64,000 bases of DNA from Cinnamomum chago (Eukaryota > Streptophyta > Magnoliopsida > Laurales > Lauraceae). The stretch is from NCBI GenBank assembly GCA_038049695.1, contig CP142457.1, positions 57,470,501 to 57,534,500 on the forward strand, read 5' to 3'. Positions within the stretch are counted from its first letter, which is position 1, and each line of letters begins with the position of its first letter. A program made the translations under genes and the position numbers. Shown here one piece after another: positions 22,033 through 35,000 of the stretch. The notes below the pieces were generated by a model. The model ran no database searches, was not told where the DNA came from, and was given only the letters and a program-made list of their open reading frames with translations.

Positions 22033-24185
22033 CAAGTTGAACCTTTTGTTTTGTGAGTGGGAGGGGACGATCAAGTTCATTTGTGTGGGGCCACAGGGAT
22101 AATTATGAGTCAGTACTGCTAATTACATATGGCCTAAAATTATATTCGGTCCAATGATCATTGCACATTGAACCACTGAATGCAAAATGGAGATTGGAAA
22201 GGATTGTTCTAGCCGTTTATTTTAAAGACCCTTTTAACATACGTTTACAAAATGGTTCTGATCTGCATGAGACAGTGAAGTAGGGCACTCGATATGTTAT
22301 TTACTGCAACCTGTAAGCATTGATCATTTCTCTTCCTTTTAACCTTTTACTGCTAAGATCAGTCTCCCAAGCTCCCAATTCAATTAAACGCGTTGGAGGG
22401 CCCATCATATCCACCACAGATTGGGGAATCATGCTCACTGCAACTTTCTTCCATTTTTATCTGTTCAAAGCCAATGATCATTGCATCCAAAATGAGAATA
22501 ACACTCGGTATAGTGGGTGTAGGATCCTGTAGATTAATATAGCAAGAAAGCATTTATATAATGAAACGGATTAAACTGATCAATTCCACAACAGATGAAT
22601 GCGCATTTGAATGAGAAGAAGACATGATACAGTCAGGTGTATGGGCTTAAAAGAGTCAAAACTCAACTGCCCTGCAACGAGATTTAACTATGAATCTAAC
22701 TACCTTTAATTAACAGGTTATGGCTACAAACAAAGTCAGGCTATCCAAATGCATGAACCCTCATTTGCGTGCAACCTGCATCATTTCTCAAGTTTTATAC
22801 TTCGGTCATGAGGCCCACTGCAGATGGAGAACTTCAATTTCCACAATTATGGTTACAATCATGACCATTGTTCATTTTATTTTTCCCCATTGGCAGTTAT
22901 AACTTGCATTGCTGACCATCTCCATTTTTCACCAACCATTATATGTCCACTGACGGAATAACAAGACTTGGACAATTCCCACTTTACATTGGACTATCGG
23001 AACAAACTATTGGATTTTTATAAGTTGTTTTGTTAAAGTGAAACGTAGTTGATCACATCTCCTTGTTTGGATAGGTATGAAATAAAGTGAAATCAATACA
23101 TTGATAAAGTAGAAGGGCGAATGATTGATGGGGCGTGTCGGCACGGCAAGATTGATGGGTTGCAATTGCAAGTGAGCAAAATATCATCCACTGGTCCGTC
23201 TAGTTGAAATAAGAAAGAATGAAATGAAAGCTTGGGTTGATCAGTTGATGTAAGATTCTTAGCGGTTGTGGCACCCATCATAGGAATGGTTCATGCCTAC
23301 TTTTAGTGGGCAACTCTGTGCATTTGTAATCCAAACTGCATTATTCGAAAAGAGCTTTAGTAAATAATAATATATTAAAAAAACAATTATGCTATAATAT
23401 TCTCTTCTTTTTTTTTATAATTTTTCAATAATTTAATGCCATTTAAAACAGAGAAAACGGTATTTGTTGTTCTTTTGGCAAATTTGTTATGTTATTTAGA
23501 ATATGTCATATATGTAAGGAAAGTTTAGTAGTGCCTTGTTACTCTATAGTCTAAATCCCCACCTTTGTCGTTTACTCTTAATTTGACTCTATATTTTACT
23601 CCACTTTTTTCTTTTCGGAAACAAATGCGCCCAAATTTGTGTACATTAGAAATGAGGACAAATCGGTGGGAAAATAGGAGTTTATTTTTACTTGTTTGCA
23701 TTTCTTGGACAAAATTGCATAAAGTAGAAATATCACTGTTCACAGATCAAAACTTGCAGGCCGATTTTGTGCTTTTGGTACTTTTTGAAAACCCTTGCAG
23801 AGTAGAACCTACATATTGATGATGATGACAATCTTAAAGGCCGCTTCTTCAGCTAACTAGTGCTCCAATTTATTTCAAAGGATCATCAATACCATTTGGG
23901 CTCCCTCTGCTGCAAAAATAGACTAGTCAAGCAATTAGGCCTTTTCTTTTACCCAAAAAGAGAATAAAAAAAAAGGCAAGTAAGGCTTTTCAAAGGCTGC
24001 ATCTCTCTCCATACTGTATGACCCATAAAGTAAATCCATAATTAGGGCAGCTGGGATCACTTTTATTGTAGGAGGATTTTTCCAATTTTTTTTCCCACTT
24101 CACTTTGAGATGGCAACGAATTAGTTTATTAAATAAACAATCACTGGGTTCTCTGTTAAACCAACACCATCAAAGATGATGCTTT
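22033..24185. other. Intergenic DNA, nothing recognised
   Basis: AT-rich sequence without a supported gene, element end or repeat on either strand. Confidence 0.5.
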
Positions 24186-24189
24186 GTTC

Positions 24190-25960
24190 TGAAACATTCC
24201 TCAGATTCTTTCAAGCCATGCAGACCATAAAACAGCAACAGCAGTGCAATGGCATGAACAATAAACAAATTGCCAATTTTCTACCAAGACTTTGATGGAA
24301 TTAGGCATAACCCACTGAAAACCAAAAGAATGGAAAAGGGATAACAAAAAAAAAAAAAAAAAACAGAAACGAAATTCCACACAGGTCTTGTGAATGAACA
24401 AGATAACAATAGATGAGTTGGGTCTCTGCATCTCACTAGCACAAGATGCAACCATTAACCAACCAAAACCTCCTGTCGTGATAGCATAGATTGTCAATAG
24501 TCAGAATCTTCCCTAGAATTTTTCAGGGAGCCTCAGACCAACCGCAAAAAACATTGGCAATGAGGAGAGTCACCCTGTGGTAACCAGTTTTTTTATCTGG
24601 TTCCCAAATTTGATAATGATGGTTCACTGACATATGACATCAAGTAATGTCTAGAAATGGTCTGCCCGAGATGCAATCTCTTACTTCAAGATCCGTTTTT
24701 TGGTTTCCTTTTTTTTGTGGTAAGTATGCTAGAACCACTACCTCAAACTCAAAGTTGCAACAGCAAGCACCTTCAACTGTGGCATGAGCTTTTGTCCTCA
24801 TCTTCCAAAAGATTAGACCAAATGAATATAACTCCAGCCATTCCAAAGAACAGATCATTGACCACCTTAGCCTTCGGAATAGAATCTATAGAAAATATAA
24901 ATGGGCAATGATCTGCTAGAGATAAATCACCAAAACACGATAATCGGCCTAAATAGCATAAGAGATGATCGGGAAGAAAACATCCTTCATTAAGTGAACT
25001 CTCTTCCAAAAGCAAGAGAATCAAGCTGTTAATTCACTCAACATCCAATCATTAATTCTCAACTTAATACTTGGAGAAGCAACTTCAGAAGCTGTCAACC
25101 TCGTAACCATTTCCCTAATAAAGCATAATTTCCCTTATCTAAGCCCAAATACCAAGACCTCCTCCTGTCACAGGTTTACAAGATGTCCTCCATAAATAAT
25201 TCGGAAGAAGACTGGCAAGAGCAAACCTAAGAAGAGTTAATCGCCCTCCAACAGACAACTACTCTCTCCAAGTTGATAATCTCTTCTGCAAGAATCACTG
25301 GGTCCTATAAAGCTTTGGTCAGACGGCCAGCAAATAAAGGGAGGCCTAGAGAAGTTGAAGGAAGACTTGCTGCACTACATCTGAGCAATGAGGCCAACTC
25401 CTCCGCCTGAGTACAAGCAACACAAACCCCAAAGATCTCTCACAGTTATCTAAAATTGAGGTAAGCCACCAAAACCAATAAATATTATCATGTCATCTGC
25501 AAATTATATACAAGCAAACTCAATATCAGAATGTTCTATAAGAAACCCTCTAATAAGACTAGCTTCTCTAACCTTCATCAGCATAAGGCTCAATGCTTCA
25601 GCTACTATCACAAAAAGAGGCAGAGGATCACCTTGACCTAAACTACAACTACTTCTGGGAAAAAAAAAAATCCTTTAGGAGCCTCATTTACCGGAATTGA
25701 ATATATATATCCTTTGGGAGCCTCATTTACCAAAAAAAAAAAAAAATCTCCAATTGACGATGTCAAACATTTTCAACATCTCACTTGAATATAATTCCCG
25801 CCCTTCTGTTTTTATGCCAAGAGTGTATGCAATCAAAAGCAAAATTTAAAATCCGGCTCCTTGCAATCAAAACACCATGTTGATAAGAGGTGATCATCAG
25901 TGACATTTCCTTGAACAATTAGCAAGTGCTATAGCTAACCTTGTAAATGCTTCCAATTAA
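24190..25960 (-). mobile_element. L1-type LINE, degraded reverse transcriptase region
   Basis: Read on the minus strand, several L1 ORF2 landmarks appear in order across different frames: FDIVNWRFF (the YDxVNW motif) near 25760-25790, GDPLPLFVIVAEALSLMLMK at about 25545-25610, FADDMIIF (reverse transcriptase core, with a stop just before it) near 25480-25500, GGLGIW.LDKGNYALLGKWL near 25100-25170, and AVAVLWSAWLERI near 24201-24240 at the C-terminal zinc-binding end. Many stops and frameshifts show it is dead. A local duplication of GAGCCTCATTTACC with A-runs interrupts it near 25665-25745. The 5' part (endonuclease, ORF1) probably extends above 26000 but was not recognised. Confidence 0.82.
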
Positions 25961-25999
25961 ACATATGGGGTCTAAGTTTCTAATCATCTAAGGAAAAAA

Positions 26000-27770
26000 A
26001 TAAAATAATGGGAGACCCCAAGATGAATGGATGCCTCTAATCTAAAACTCATCCACAAACATAAAAATCTTCACAGCTACCAATTAAATTAGGAAAATCA
26101 TTTTATTCAACCAAATTAATTCAAATAAAAATGGAAGACCCCAAGATGAATGGATACCTCTAATAGAATCAGGACATATGATCTGAAGTTGGTTGAGGGA
26201 CAGTGCATTGAGACATGGCTTGGAATATATCAAGCCCATCACAAGTCAACAAAAATATATCAATCTGAAACATAGTAGCAACACACAACCCACGCACCAA
26301 GAAGCACCCATCCATTTGCTATCCTGCCTAACTCAATCCAGAATTTCCAACCTCAGTTGAGAACTATTTGGGCGTATCAAGAAGAGAGTAAGCCAACATT
26401 TTATTCAAGCACCTCTGAAATTGGAAACTAAGCCACCCATTCATCAAAATTTGGACCAGTTTGCATTATCACATAATATTACAATTCCAACTGAAGCCCC
26501 TCTAATCTTTTTGGCACCCAAGCAGGTTGCCGACATTGAAATGAAGCTCTATAATTTCCACCAGTTCAGTTTCTTGGATTAGAGTGAACATTTATTTTCT
26601 TCAAGTTCAAGCACCTCTGAAATTGAAAACTCAGCCATCCATTCATCAGCCTTGGGCTATTTTGCATTATCACATAATATTAAAATTTCGCCTGGAGCCC
26701 CTACTCAGTTTTTTGGGGCCCAAGCAGGTTGCCGACATTGAAATATTGCTCTACCAAGGTTATCTCTAATTTTCTCCGATTCAGTTTCTTGGATCAGAGG
26801 GAACATTTATATATTAATCAAAACCTTTAACATAATCCCCATTGGATGGTCATCATTAAATGAAGAAACTCTATTAATTAGCTCCCACTTTTCTTCCATA
26901 TTTTAATGACTGGCTATTTTTTTGCCTTCATAGCTTTTTCACCAAACATCTTATTGACAGCAATTAAACTCTTCTACCATCCATAGAGACTCCAATATAG
27001 CACCTATTTTATAATTTTGCCCTCCCCTTTAGCAAAGGCTGAGCTTTCAGTAGCAATTGAGTTATCCCTAATCACAATTGCCTTGGAATGAGATACATCT
27101 AAAACATCACCTCTTCCCTATCGACTTTCTACCAAAACTAGTCAACAACCAATATTCTCATTCGGACAGCTGAAATTTCAGAAATCAGTTGATTCTCCTC
27201 CTTCAGAAATAGCCTATCAAAGACTCTAGTTTAGGGACCAATCTACACCTAAGCCACACAGGACCTCCCTACAATGGAAAGGCCAGGGGAGTGATTCTTG
27301 GCTTCTCACCCCCTGTTAACACCCAAGATGATAAGAGCCAGCTTTTCTCAGTCTAATCCATTCTTCATGATAAGCCAGATCGAGATCCTCATTGGGTGAT
27401 CATAGAAAGCCCTCTAATTAGTTGCTTGCACATGAAAAGCTACATCCAAGTGTCCACGTTAAACATGGGCAATGGCAGAATTCCATGACCGTCAGATGGG
27501 GGGACATATTTGGAAATCTCCTCAAGACAGGCACTATCTACCAGTTTTAATCACCTTAAGGCAGGTCCCTACTCAGTTTGTAGGGTCAAGAAAATATACA
27601 TATATACACATTTTTATCAATAGGCGTAAGCAAATCATGTAAGTCAAAACTGAATGCCGAGTTGCACAATTTTGTAAGAAATATAACAGTGCTATTGATG
27701 GTTGCATCTAAATTAAAATCAAAACCATTTTATGCACCTTATCAGGAGCTGTCTTGTGGACACTGATTAT
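26000..27770. other. Unassigned DNA, perhaps the 5' part of the L1 element
   Basis: No endonuclease or ORF1 motif could be read with confidence. It contains the direct duplication listed at 26405-26812. Confidence 0.4.
26405..26812. repeat. Direct duplication, period about 202 bp
   Basis: Two adjacent copies share TCAAGCACCTCTGAAATTG, CAGGTTGCCGACATTGAAAT and CAGTTTCTTGGAT. Scattered substitutions and small indels separate them. Confidence 0.85.
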
Positions 27771-27778
27771 TTCATTTC

Positions 27779-29714
27779 CTATTTACTGACTGCATAAGCA
27801 ATTTTAATCGGCCTGCCATGGAATTCTACCTGGTTCTTCTTCATGGCTTCCTCCAATGATTTGTCATCTGCAAAGTCTATGTGACCAAACCCACGAAACA
27901 TTCCAGTCCTCTTATTCAGAGCTAATCTTATGGAGGTGATGTTGCACACATCAAGAAAGTCTCTGATGCCATCTTCTGTCACATCCCATGAGAGATTACC
28001 AATGTATGCAGACAAGCACCCATCTTCCTTCTTGGGCTCATCAAGGAACTCACCTTTTCTCTTCCTTTTGGGATCAAGTCTGCATTGCTCAACCCTGATA
28101 AATCTATTACCCCTGACATGCAGCACAATAAAAGAAACATGTGTCAATCAGATAGGTGAAACTGGAAAAATTAAATCACATGGTGAGGACTGAGGAGCAA
28201 TGGCTCACATTTTTGTACCATCAAGATCGAGGGCATTTCTTGCAATCTCTTCAGTCTGTCATACATGATACAACAAACAAAAAGTTCATTAGTTTTATAC
28301 TAAAGAAGAATACAACACTCATCATGAGAGAATCAACATTTCATTTTGATCCAGCTCTCTGTAAGACTGGGAATAATCTAGAGTCTTCATCTAGGGCATC
28401 CCAGAGTGGATGAGAATGCGGCAAAGAACTCCATGCTAGACTATCCTAGCCATCTGATGGTTGACCAAGCAACACTCCGCATCTAACTGAAGAGGGGTTT
28501 TTCAATGTTCAGTTCCCCATACAAGATGCACCCAGAAGACTAACAGCTTGAATCACTGAAAGATGAGCCGCACCTGAACATAAAGGCAGCCTAAAGACAA
28601 GGCCTGATAATTGTGTCAATCACTATCATCAGACACTACCTTCTGGTTTTAGTTTCAATGACTTTTGAGTCCAAAATGGATATTTTCCATGTCGAAAAAA
28701 TGTGAAGAAGTCAAGCACATTTGCAGAGTTTCAAGAATAATCCGCCGTGCATTGTACAAGAGAACAGAACTCTATACATTTGCAAGAATTGGCTAGCAGA
28801 TAGAATTCTTGGTAGTTGATACACCATCAGAAATCCTACTGATAAGAATATAAAAAGGCCTTGAACCAATTCACAGTAGACAGAGGATAGCATGAGAGAA
28901 CTTACTATCATCTGACCAAAAAAAAAAAAAAGAATCTTTATCCTTCAACATAGGTTCATAGAACCTCACAAACAGGTTTTCTTGAATTGACTTGGTTAGT
29001 TGGCAATACTTTCAGTTTATTAGCAGCTTAAATGAGAAAGAGAAACTAATACAGTAAAATAAAGTTCAACAAAAACGGTAGGGTCATGTTTGGTAATCAG
29101 ATGAGGCAGTCTGGTGTAAGATATCCAACATTTCACCACCACCCAAACCCAAACACACACTAATCAGTGCATTAAACTTGGTTAAAAGCATAAAGAATAT
29201 AACTTTTTTCCTTTCCACACTTAGATGCTTAAAGTTTTAGGTCTTAGGGTTTAGGGTTTAGGGTTTTTTTTTTTTTTTTGCAGGGGGTGGTTGTGATTTA
29301 AGTGAGGTGAGATGAAAGAGTACTAACTGGGAACGTGACGAAAGCGAGGCCACGGAAATTTCCGGAATCTGGGAATCTGGAGAGTTGGAGCTGAGAGATA
29401 GTGCCGATGTCTTTGAAGAGACGACGGATCTGGTCTTCGCTGGTCGAATACGGCATTCCACTTACCACTATCTTTGTATTCTCGTAAGCAATAAGACCTT
29501 CTTCTTCTTGCTCTTGCTCTTGTACTTCCTCCTCCTGCTCTTCTTCATCAGGTAAGGCGTTGTAAGAAGAATCGTTGAAGGGTTGTTGTTGTTCTTCTTC
29601 TTCTTCCTCCTCGACGGAGGGTATGGGCTGGCCCCATTTATCCTTTCTGGGCTTCTTTTTCTTCTTGTTCTTCTTATTCGTCTGCCTCTTCTTCTCTTCT
29701 TCGTCGGCTGTCAT
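27779..29714 (-). CDS. Nucleolin-like protein with two RRM domains
   Basis: Three exons on the minus strand: 29328-29714, 28209-28255, 27779-28112, giving 255 residues and a TAG stop. The N-terminal third is a Lys-rich block (KKNKKKKKPRKDKWGQ), a likely nuclear or nucleolar signal, followed by Glu/Gln-rich acid runs. RRM1 (about residues 80-150) has RNP2 KIVVSGMP and RNP1 RGLAFVTF; RRM2 (about 180-250) has RNP2 AYIGNL and RNP1 RGFGHIDF. The plan matches small nucleolin/NSR1-like RNA-binding proteins and the RRM pair of Arabidopsis PHIP1, but there are no CCHC knuckles. Expected role: binding of RNA, probably pre-rRNA, in the nucleolus; this is inferred from the fold and charge pattern. Exon 2 is only 47 nt and sits inside RRM1. 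Divergent from CDC20, 2.3 kb away. Confidence 0.88.
29243..29266 (-). promoter_or_regulatory. Telomere-type repeat (telo-box) in intron 1
   Basis: Three successive TTTAGGG-type units (AAACCCTAA on the gene strand), about 60-85 nt inside intron 1 of the RRM gene. Telo-boxes are frequent near the start of plant ribosome-biogenesis and translation genes, which would suit a nucleolin-like protein. Function here is inference. Confidence 0.5.
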
Positions 29715-29719
29715 TGGGG

Positions 29720-30445
29720 CTTCCTCAGCTCTGCTTCAGGACTATGTTGGAAGGGTAGGCTGAAAGCTTTGGAGTACTAGGTTTCAGACAATGTTTGTGC
29801 TTCACCTAGTAAAGTAAAATTTATAGTAGAGTAGTTTTAATCATGAAAATTCTTACTTTCCATATTTGATTGATCACAAACAAATAAATAAATAAAAATA
29901 TAAAGCTCCAGCCGCCATAAACTTTACTTTTACTTTAACTGGATGCCTGAAAAATTTATACTATAAAACACAAATAATGTGATTACTTTATAACTTATTT
30001 ACTACCCATCTCAATTCAAATTACTTTACCTCATCAAAATGAAACATGTTTACTAGATCGTAAAATATATTCTCTTGTTACACCATAATTAACTTTCTTA
30101 TTGATTTTCCAAAGAAAATTTCTTATTGATATAAAAATTACTTTACTTACTCGTTTCAGCTAATTATTCAAGCATGCCTGGTACTCATACTTTGAGTAAG
30201 TAATTAATATCCATTGGTCAAGAATAGAGTTGTAAACACAGCAAATTTAGGCTGAAACCATACTGGACTTGGATCAAAATCCGTTTTTAAATAATGATTT
30301 CGATTTCTGATTCGATTCTGACTTGAAACTTATTTTGTTAGTTCCAAATTCGGTTCCAAAATCGGATTCATTTAAAGTATTGAAATCTAATTTGAAAATT
30401 GGTTCTACTTTCTTTTCATCTTATTTCTTAAATTAAGTATGGGGC
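29720..30445. other. Upstream region of the RRM gene
   Basis: AT-rich, no coding segment. The proximal part should hold the RRM gene promoter; no clear TATA box or other element was recognised. Confidence 0.4.
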
Positions 30446-30447
30446 CA

Positions 30448-30812
30448 GCTCTCCTAAGCTCAAGCTTAGGATAAGGTAAGCTCAAGTGTGTGGTGGGGCC
30501 CACCTGGAGACCCACATGGGGATGGGGGTGGGGGGGATTTCAAGGACTCCCTTGGATCTTCCTCTCTATAAAAAATCAGACCCAAATGCGATTTATATCA
30601 TCTCCATATGGGCCCAAAAGTTTAATGATCAACGGTTCATTTGGATTGATACAAAGTCAATCCAATGGTCCAATAAATTCGGATCTAACCAAAAGTTGGT
30701 GGACATGTGTAATTTAGAAAAGTCATGTGTTTGATCCATTTGGATGGACCAAAGGTGGGCCCTACAAGCATGAGCTTACGAATTTTTTTCCTAAGCTTGA
30801 GCTTAGGAGAGC
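30448..30812. mobile_element. MITE-like element with palindromic terminal repeats
   Basis: Terminal inverted repeats of 23 bp match perfectly (GCTCTCCTAAGCTCAAGCTT plus AGG, at 30448-30470 and 30790-30812). The arm is itself nearly palindromic around AAGCTCAAGCTT. No transposase frame in the 365-bp element and no clear target duplication, so the superfamily is open. Confidence 0.7.
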
Positions 30813-31670
30813 CTTGCTCATTAAGAATATCATTGAACTTATGATAATACATCAAGTTTATTACCTCAAAAGATTATACATAAAAATATCAAAAAAATTA
30901 ATTTTGAATTACAGTTTGCAACATCAAAGACTCATATGTCGGATTTAGGATCCACGAGTCAAAACCTCTAGACCCAAAACTGGACATGTTTATCAATTGG
31001 AATTTAAATTGAATTTCAAACCCACACCTGTTTGTCAATCAAAATTTAAAATAAGTTTCAAATCTAGTTTTTGGACATTAGAACTTTTATAAAATCAGAT
31101 AATTGAATACCCGTTTGCATTCCTAGTGAAACATGTGGTACAATGAGAATTTCGAAGAATTAGGATCGTCTCCCTGAAAAAATGGACTTCTTGGTGCCTA
31201 TCATGTCACGGAGGTTCAGTTTCCTAGCCGCCCCAAAGGTTCCAAATTAGAAAATTTGCTTAGGTACGTAATCTGCTTATACACTCCATTGATAATTGGA
31301 TTTAACTAATCATACCATAACATTATCAGTGATAAATGTATATATTATGTAACTATTATTTACATAGCAATGAACTCAAAGTAGTGTGTAGCTCACATAA
31401 TAAAATCCCATCCTTCAAAGACAAGCTCTTTCAAAAATATGTAAATTGGAGAAATGATCATCATATCCTACGTCCACATGATTAATTTTTATCATGAGAC
31501 AAGTACCCTCTACAATTATTTTGATCCAAGCCATTCAAATCACACCCACTCTTGATCATCCACTCCAACAAATTTCACTTTATTAGAAGCTATTAAAAAA
31601 AAATAGCATCAAACATAAAAATCCATGCTATAAGTTTTAAAAAAAAATGAAGATCCAAACATAAAATCCA
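30813..31670. other. Distal upstream region of CDC20, nothing recognised
   Basis: AT-rich, no coding segment on either strand. Confidence 0.4.
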
Positions 31671-31675
31671 TTTAA

Positions 31676-31747
31676 TGGGCCTCGCTTAGTTGGGCCCTTC
31701 TATGGGTTGCCCGTTGCCTCCAAGTTGAAAGACGACAAATGACCGTT
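31676..31747 (+). promoter_or_regulatory. Candidate CDC20 promoter elements: site II and MSA cores
   Basis: Two TGGGCC motifs (31676-31681 and 31691-31696) fit plant site II elements bound by TCP factors in dividing cells. Two CCGTT motifs (31711-31715 and 31743-31747) are AACGG on the other strand, the core of the mitosis-specific activator element; the second, TATAACGGTC, is closest to YCYAACGGYY. They lie about 290-360 bp before the start codon. Both element types are expected for a G2/M gene, but short motifs occur by chance. Confidence 0.45.
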
Positions 31748-31804
31748 ATAAACTCCCCTTCGTTGCCGCTTTTCAGTTTAAACTTCCAACTCCTTTTCGA
31801 TTTT

Positions 31805-31805
<1 letters not shown>

Positions 31806-31862
<57 letters not shown>
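31806..31862. repeat. (CT)n microsatellite in the CDC20 5' region
   Basis: About 28 CT units, some 170 bp before the start codon, probably in the promoter or 5' UTR. Confidence 0.95.
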
Positions 31863-31865
<3 letters not shown>

Positions 31866-32035
31866 CTCGATTCAAACAACTGAAAAAAGGACGACGATCT
31901 CTCAACGCTTCCAGAAGATTTCTACATTCTTTCTACTCATTTCTATCATTTCTAGGGTTTTTTCTTTGCATTGTTTCTTATTGTCGCCATTCGCTTCGTT
32001 TCACAGCAACCTCTTTCGTCTTCTGCTTCGATGCG

Positions 32036-35000
32036 ATGGATTTTCTTCAATCTTCGCTGGTCAGTGGCCATAGATCTCGACCAGAAGAAACCCATCTCTC
32101 TCCTGCAACGGCTTTTCCAAGGAATCCTTCCAGAAATCTGGTATTTGAATCAAAACATAACCGATACTTACACAGATAGAGATGAATTGTTTCTTCGGAG
32201 GAAACCCCTAATTTCAGAATTCTGGGTTTTGCTTTTCTGTTTTCATTCAGGGAGATCGGTTTATTCCGGTCAGGGGAGCGATGGATTTCGACATTGCACG
32301 GTTTTTGCTGAGATTCGATGATAATCGGAGGGAGCACATGCTTCTTTCTCCCAGCCAGGTTAATTCATGCCTTCCTTCTGCCTTTTTTCTTGTGCACATA
32401 CCTCGAAATCGGTTTCCCTGCAATCAATTTACATGTAAATCTAAGTTTATGTAACTCATCGGTATGCGGTATTAGAGAATTGTCTAAGACCAGGCCTATA
32501 AAATCTTGTATTATGCCTACTTACGAAATCCAACCTGCTGAAAATCAAATTTAGTTAGAAGGAGAAAGGTGGTGATTAGTTCATCAGTGAAATCCCTGTT
32601 TCTTATAAAAACAAAAAAGACATTCAAGTGGTAAAAATCATTACAAATGCAGATGATTAATCTGAATTACTCAAGCTTTCTTCAGTTAAAATGGGAATGG
32701 AGTGTGAAACTCTTATAATTTTATGAGATGTTGGACTCCAGATTTGAACACAACATATTTATAGCACAAATTAGAAATAATTAACAGTGACATCCTCTGT
32801 AATGTTATCAGCTTTGAATGCTTGTTGCTTATTTTTAGTTCTTTTACCTTGAGTTCAACTTTGTAATATTCAACATTTTGTAGGAAGCATACAGAAAACA
32901 ATTGGCTAGCATTGTCCTCAAAGATCACACCAATTTAGAAAACAATTGTCGCATTCTAAAGTTTAATGAAAGGCCTGAGAAACGTAATTTGGATCCTATT
33001 CTTCCAAGCACTGAAGATTTGCATCCTGTTCCTAATAAGAAGCAGCGCCTTCTTCGGCATATTCCTCAGGTATGCGATTGTTTTGATAAGCAGCTATCAA
33101 TCTTTTGTTCAGTGCATGAAGTTGCAGTTTCAAGCTGATATCATTTTTTCTTTGGCAGACTGCTGAGCGCACACTTGATGCTCCTGATCTGGTTGATGAT
33201 TATTACCTGAATTTACTTGATTGGAGCTCTACAAATATTGTGGCAATTGCTCTTGACAGAATTCTATACTTGTGGAATGCTACCAATCACTCGATAGAAG
33301 AACTGACTGAAGTTAAAGAAGATGATGGCCCTATTACAAGTGTTTCTTGGGCTCCAGATGGTTTACACATCGCAGTTGGATTGAACAATTCTGAAGTTCA
33401 AGTTTGGGATTCTTTAAAACTAAAGAAGGTATTGTCTGCCTCTCATGTTTCTTGCCATTGTTTGTTTCAAGGCTTCTTACACCTGAGAATGATAAATTTT
33501 TATTATGATAATTAAGGTTAGATCTTTGAGGGGTCACTCTGCTCGCGTGGGAAGTTCATCATGGAATGGTTCCATTTTGAGCACTGGTGGTCGAGACAGT
33601 AAAATATTCAATCACGATGGTTAGTGTGATTGCCTTTTTTTTTTTTCCTTCTATACTTTCAAGAGGTATCATATGATGCTTGAACCAGCAAACTGATTTG
33701 TTCGTTGATTGTAAAACTAAATAGATGGGGCCCTGCTCTCCAGAGATTTAAACTGTTCACATACTTGGCCTCATTACTTGTTTAGCCATGGCACACAATT
33801 CATTTTAACAGATTTTGTAGTGCAGCCCAAAAGCAGACAATTTAGCATGATGGTTCACGTTCTCTGTTAATGAAATTCTATTTGTTGTTTGTTTTACATT
33901 TTTATGAAGGGGAAAACTATGACATGTTTATGACTGGAGCCTGACATAATTATAAAATGTTGAAGCGAAATGATCATATCCAACAGGGTGCAACAATTGT
34001 AATTCAGCCCATATTGTGACATCAGCCACTTGCATGTATGGAGGGTTGATAGGAAGGTCATTCCAGAGAATACTATGTGATCTAAATTTAATTTGATTAA
34101 ATGATCATGACCAATGTATGAAGATTACCCAAAATGAATGATTCTACTAAATTCTTCTGGCCATCTGTTTTGGAGGCCCCAAATGAGATGGTTCTGGTTA
34201 ATCGATCAAGGATAAATTTGAGTCATGCATTCTATTCAATGCCCTTCCTATCCAAGCATCCTCTAGACATGCAAGTAGCTGAAGTGGGCCACAACACACA
34301 ATGTCAGTTTGGTTGGTTTTGATCATTTTTCATGTATGTATGGCATATGTGTCCTTTTTTACTGACATGCTGGTTGTTTCTTTCACACAGTGAGAATAAA
34401 TAATCACATCCTATCTCAATTGGATGCCCATGAACAAGAAGTATGCGGGTTGAAATGGTCATTATCTGGCAAACAACTTGCTAGTGGGGGTAATGACAAC
34501 CTTTTATATATATGGGATGCTGGAATCCATTCTGGTCAATATCTCCATCGTTTGGATGCACATGCAGCTGCTGTGAAGGCCCTTGCATGGTGTCCTTATG
34601 AAAGTAATCTGTTAGCATCTGGTGGAGGGACAGCTGATAGGTGTATTAAGTTCTGGAATACTCGCACTGGAACCCTTTTGAACAGCATAGATACGAATTC
34701 CCAAGTATGTTCTCTACAGTGGAATCGTCATGAGAAAGAACTTCTGAGTTCCCACGGTTATAGTGAAAATCAGCTCATCTTGTGGAAGTTTCCATCAATG
34801 ACGAAGACAGCGGAGATCACTGGTCATTCTGCTCGAGTTTTACATCTTGCACAGGTATGGTTTGATTGGCAAATGATTACCTTCAATTGGAATGAGGCCC
34901 CATTTCTCTATTCAGTACTAAACTCCTTGGATCTCCTAGTCTTTTCTAAGCAATGTGTTTCTATGAAATGTGCTTAAAATGAAGGATTAAATGTGAAGAT

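Noticed and set aside
31739..32035. Upstream extension of CDC20 exon 1 in the same frame from an ATG at 31739
   Set aside because: The extension is translated (CT)n microsatellite (LSLSLS) and UTR-like sequence; the family starts close to the chosen ATG.
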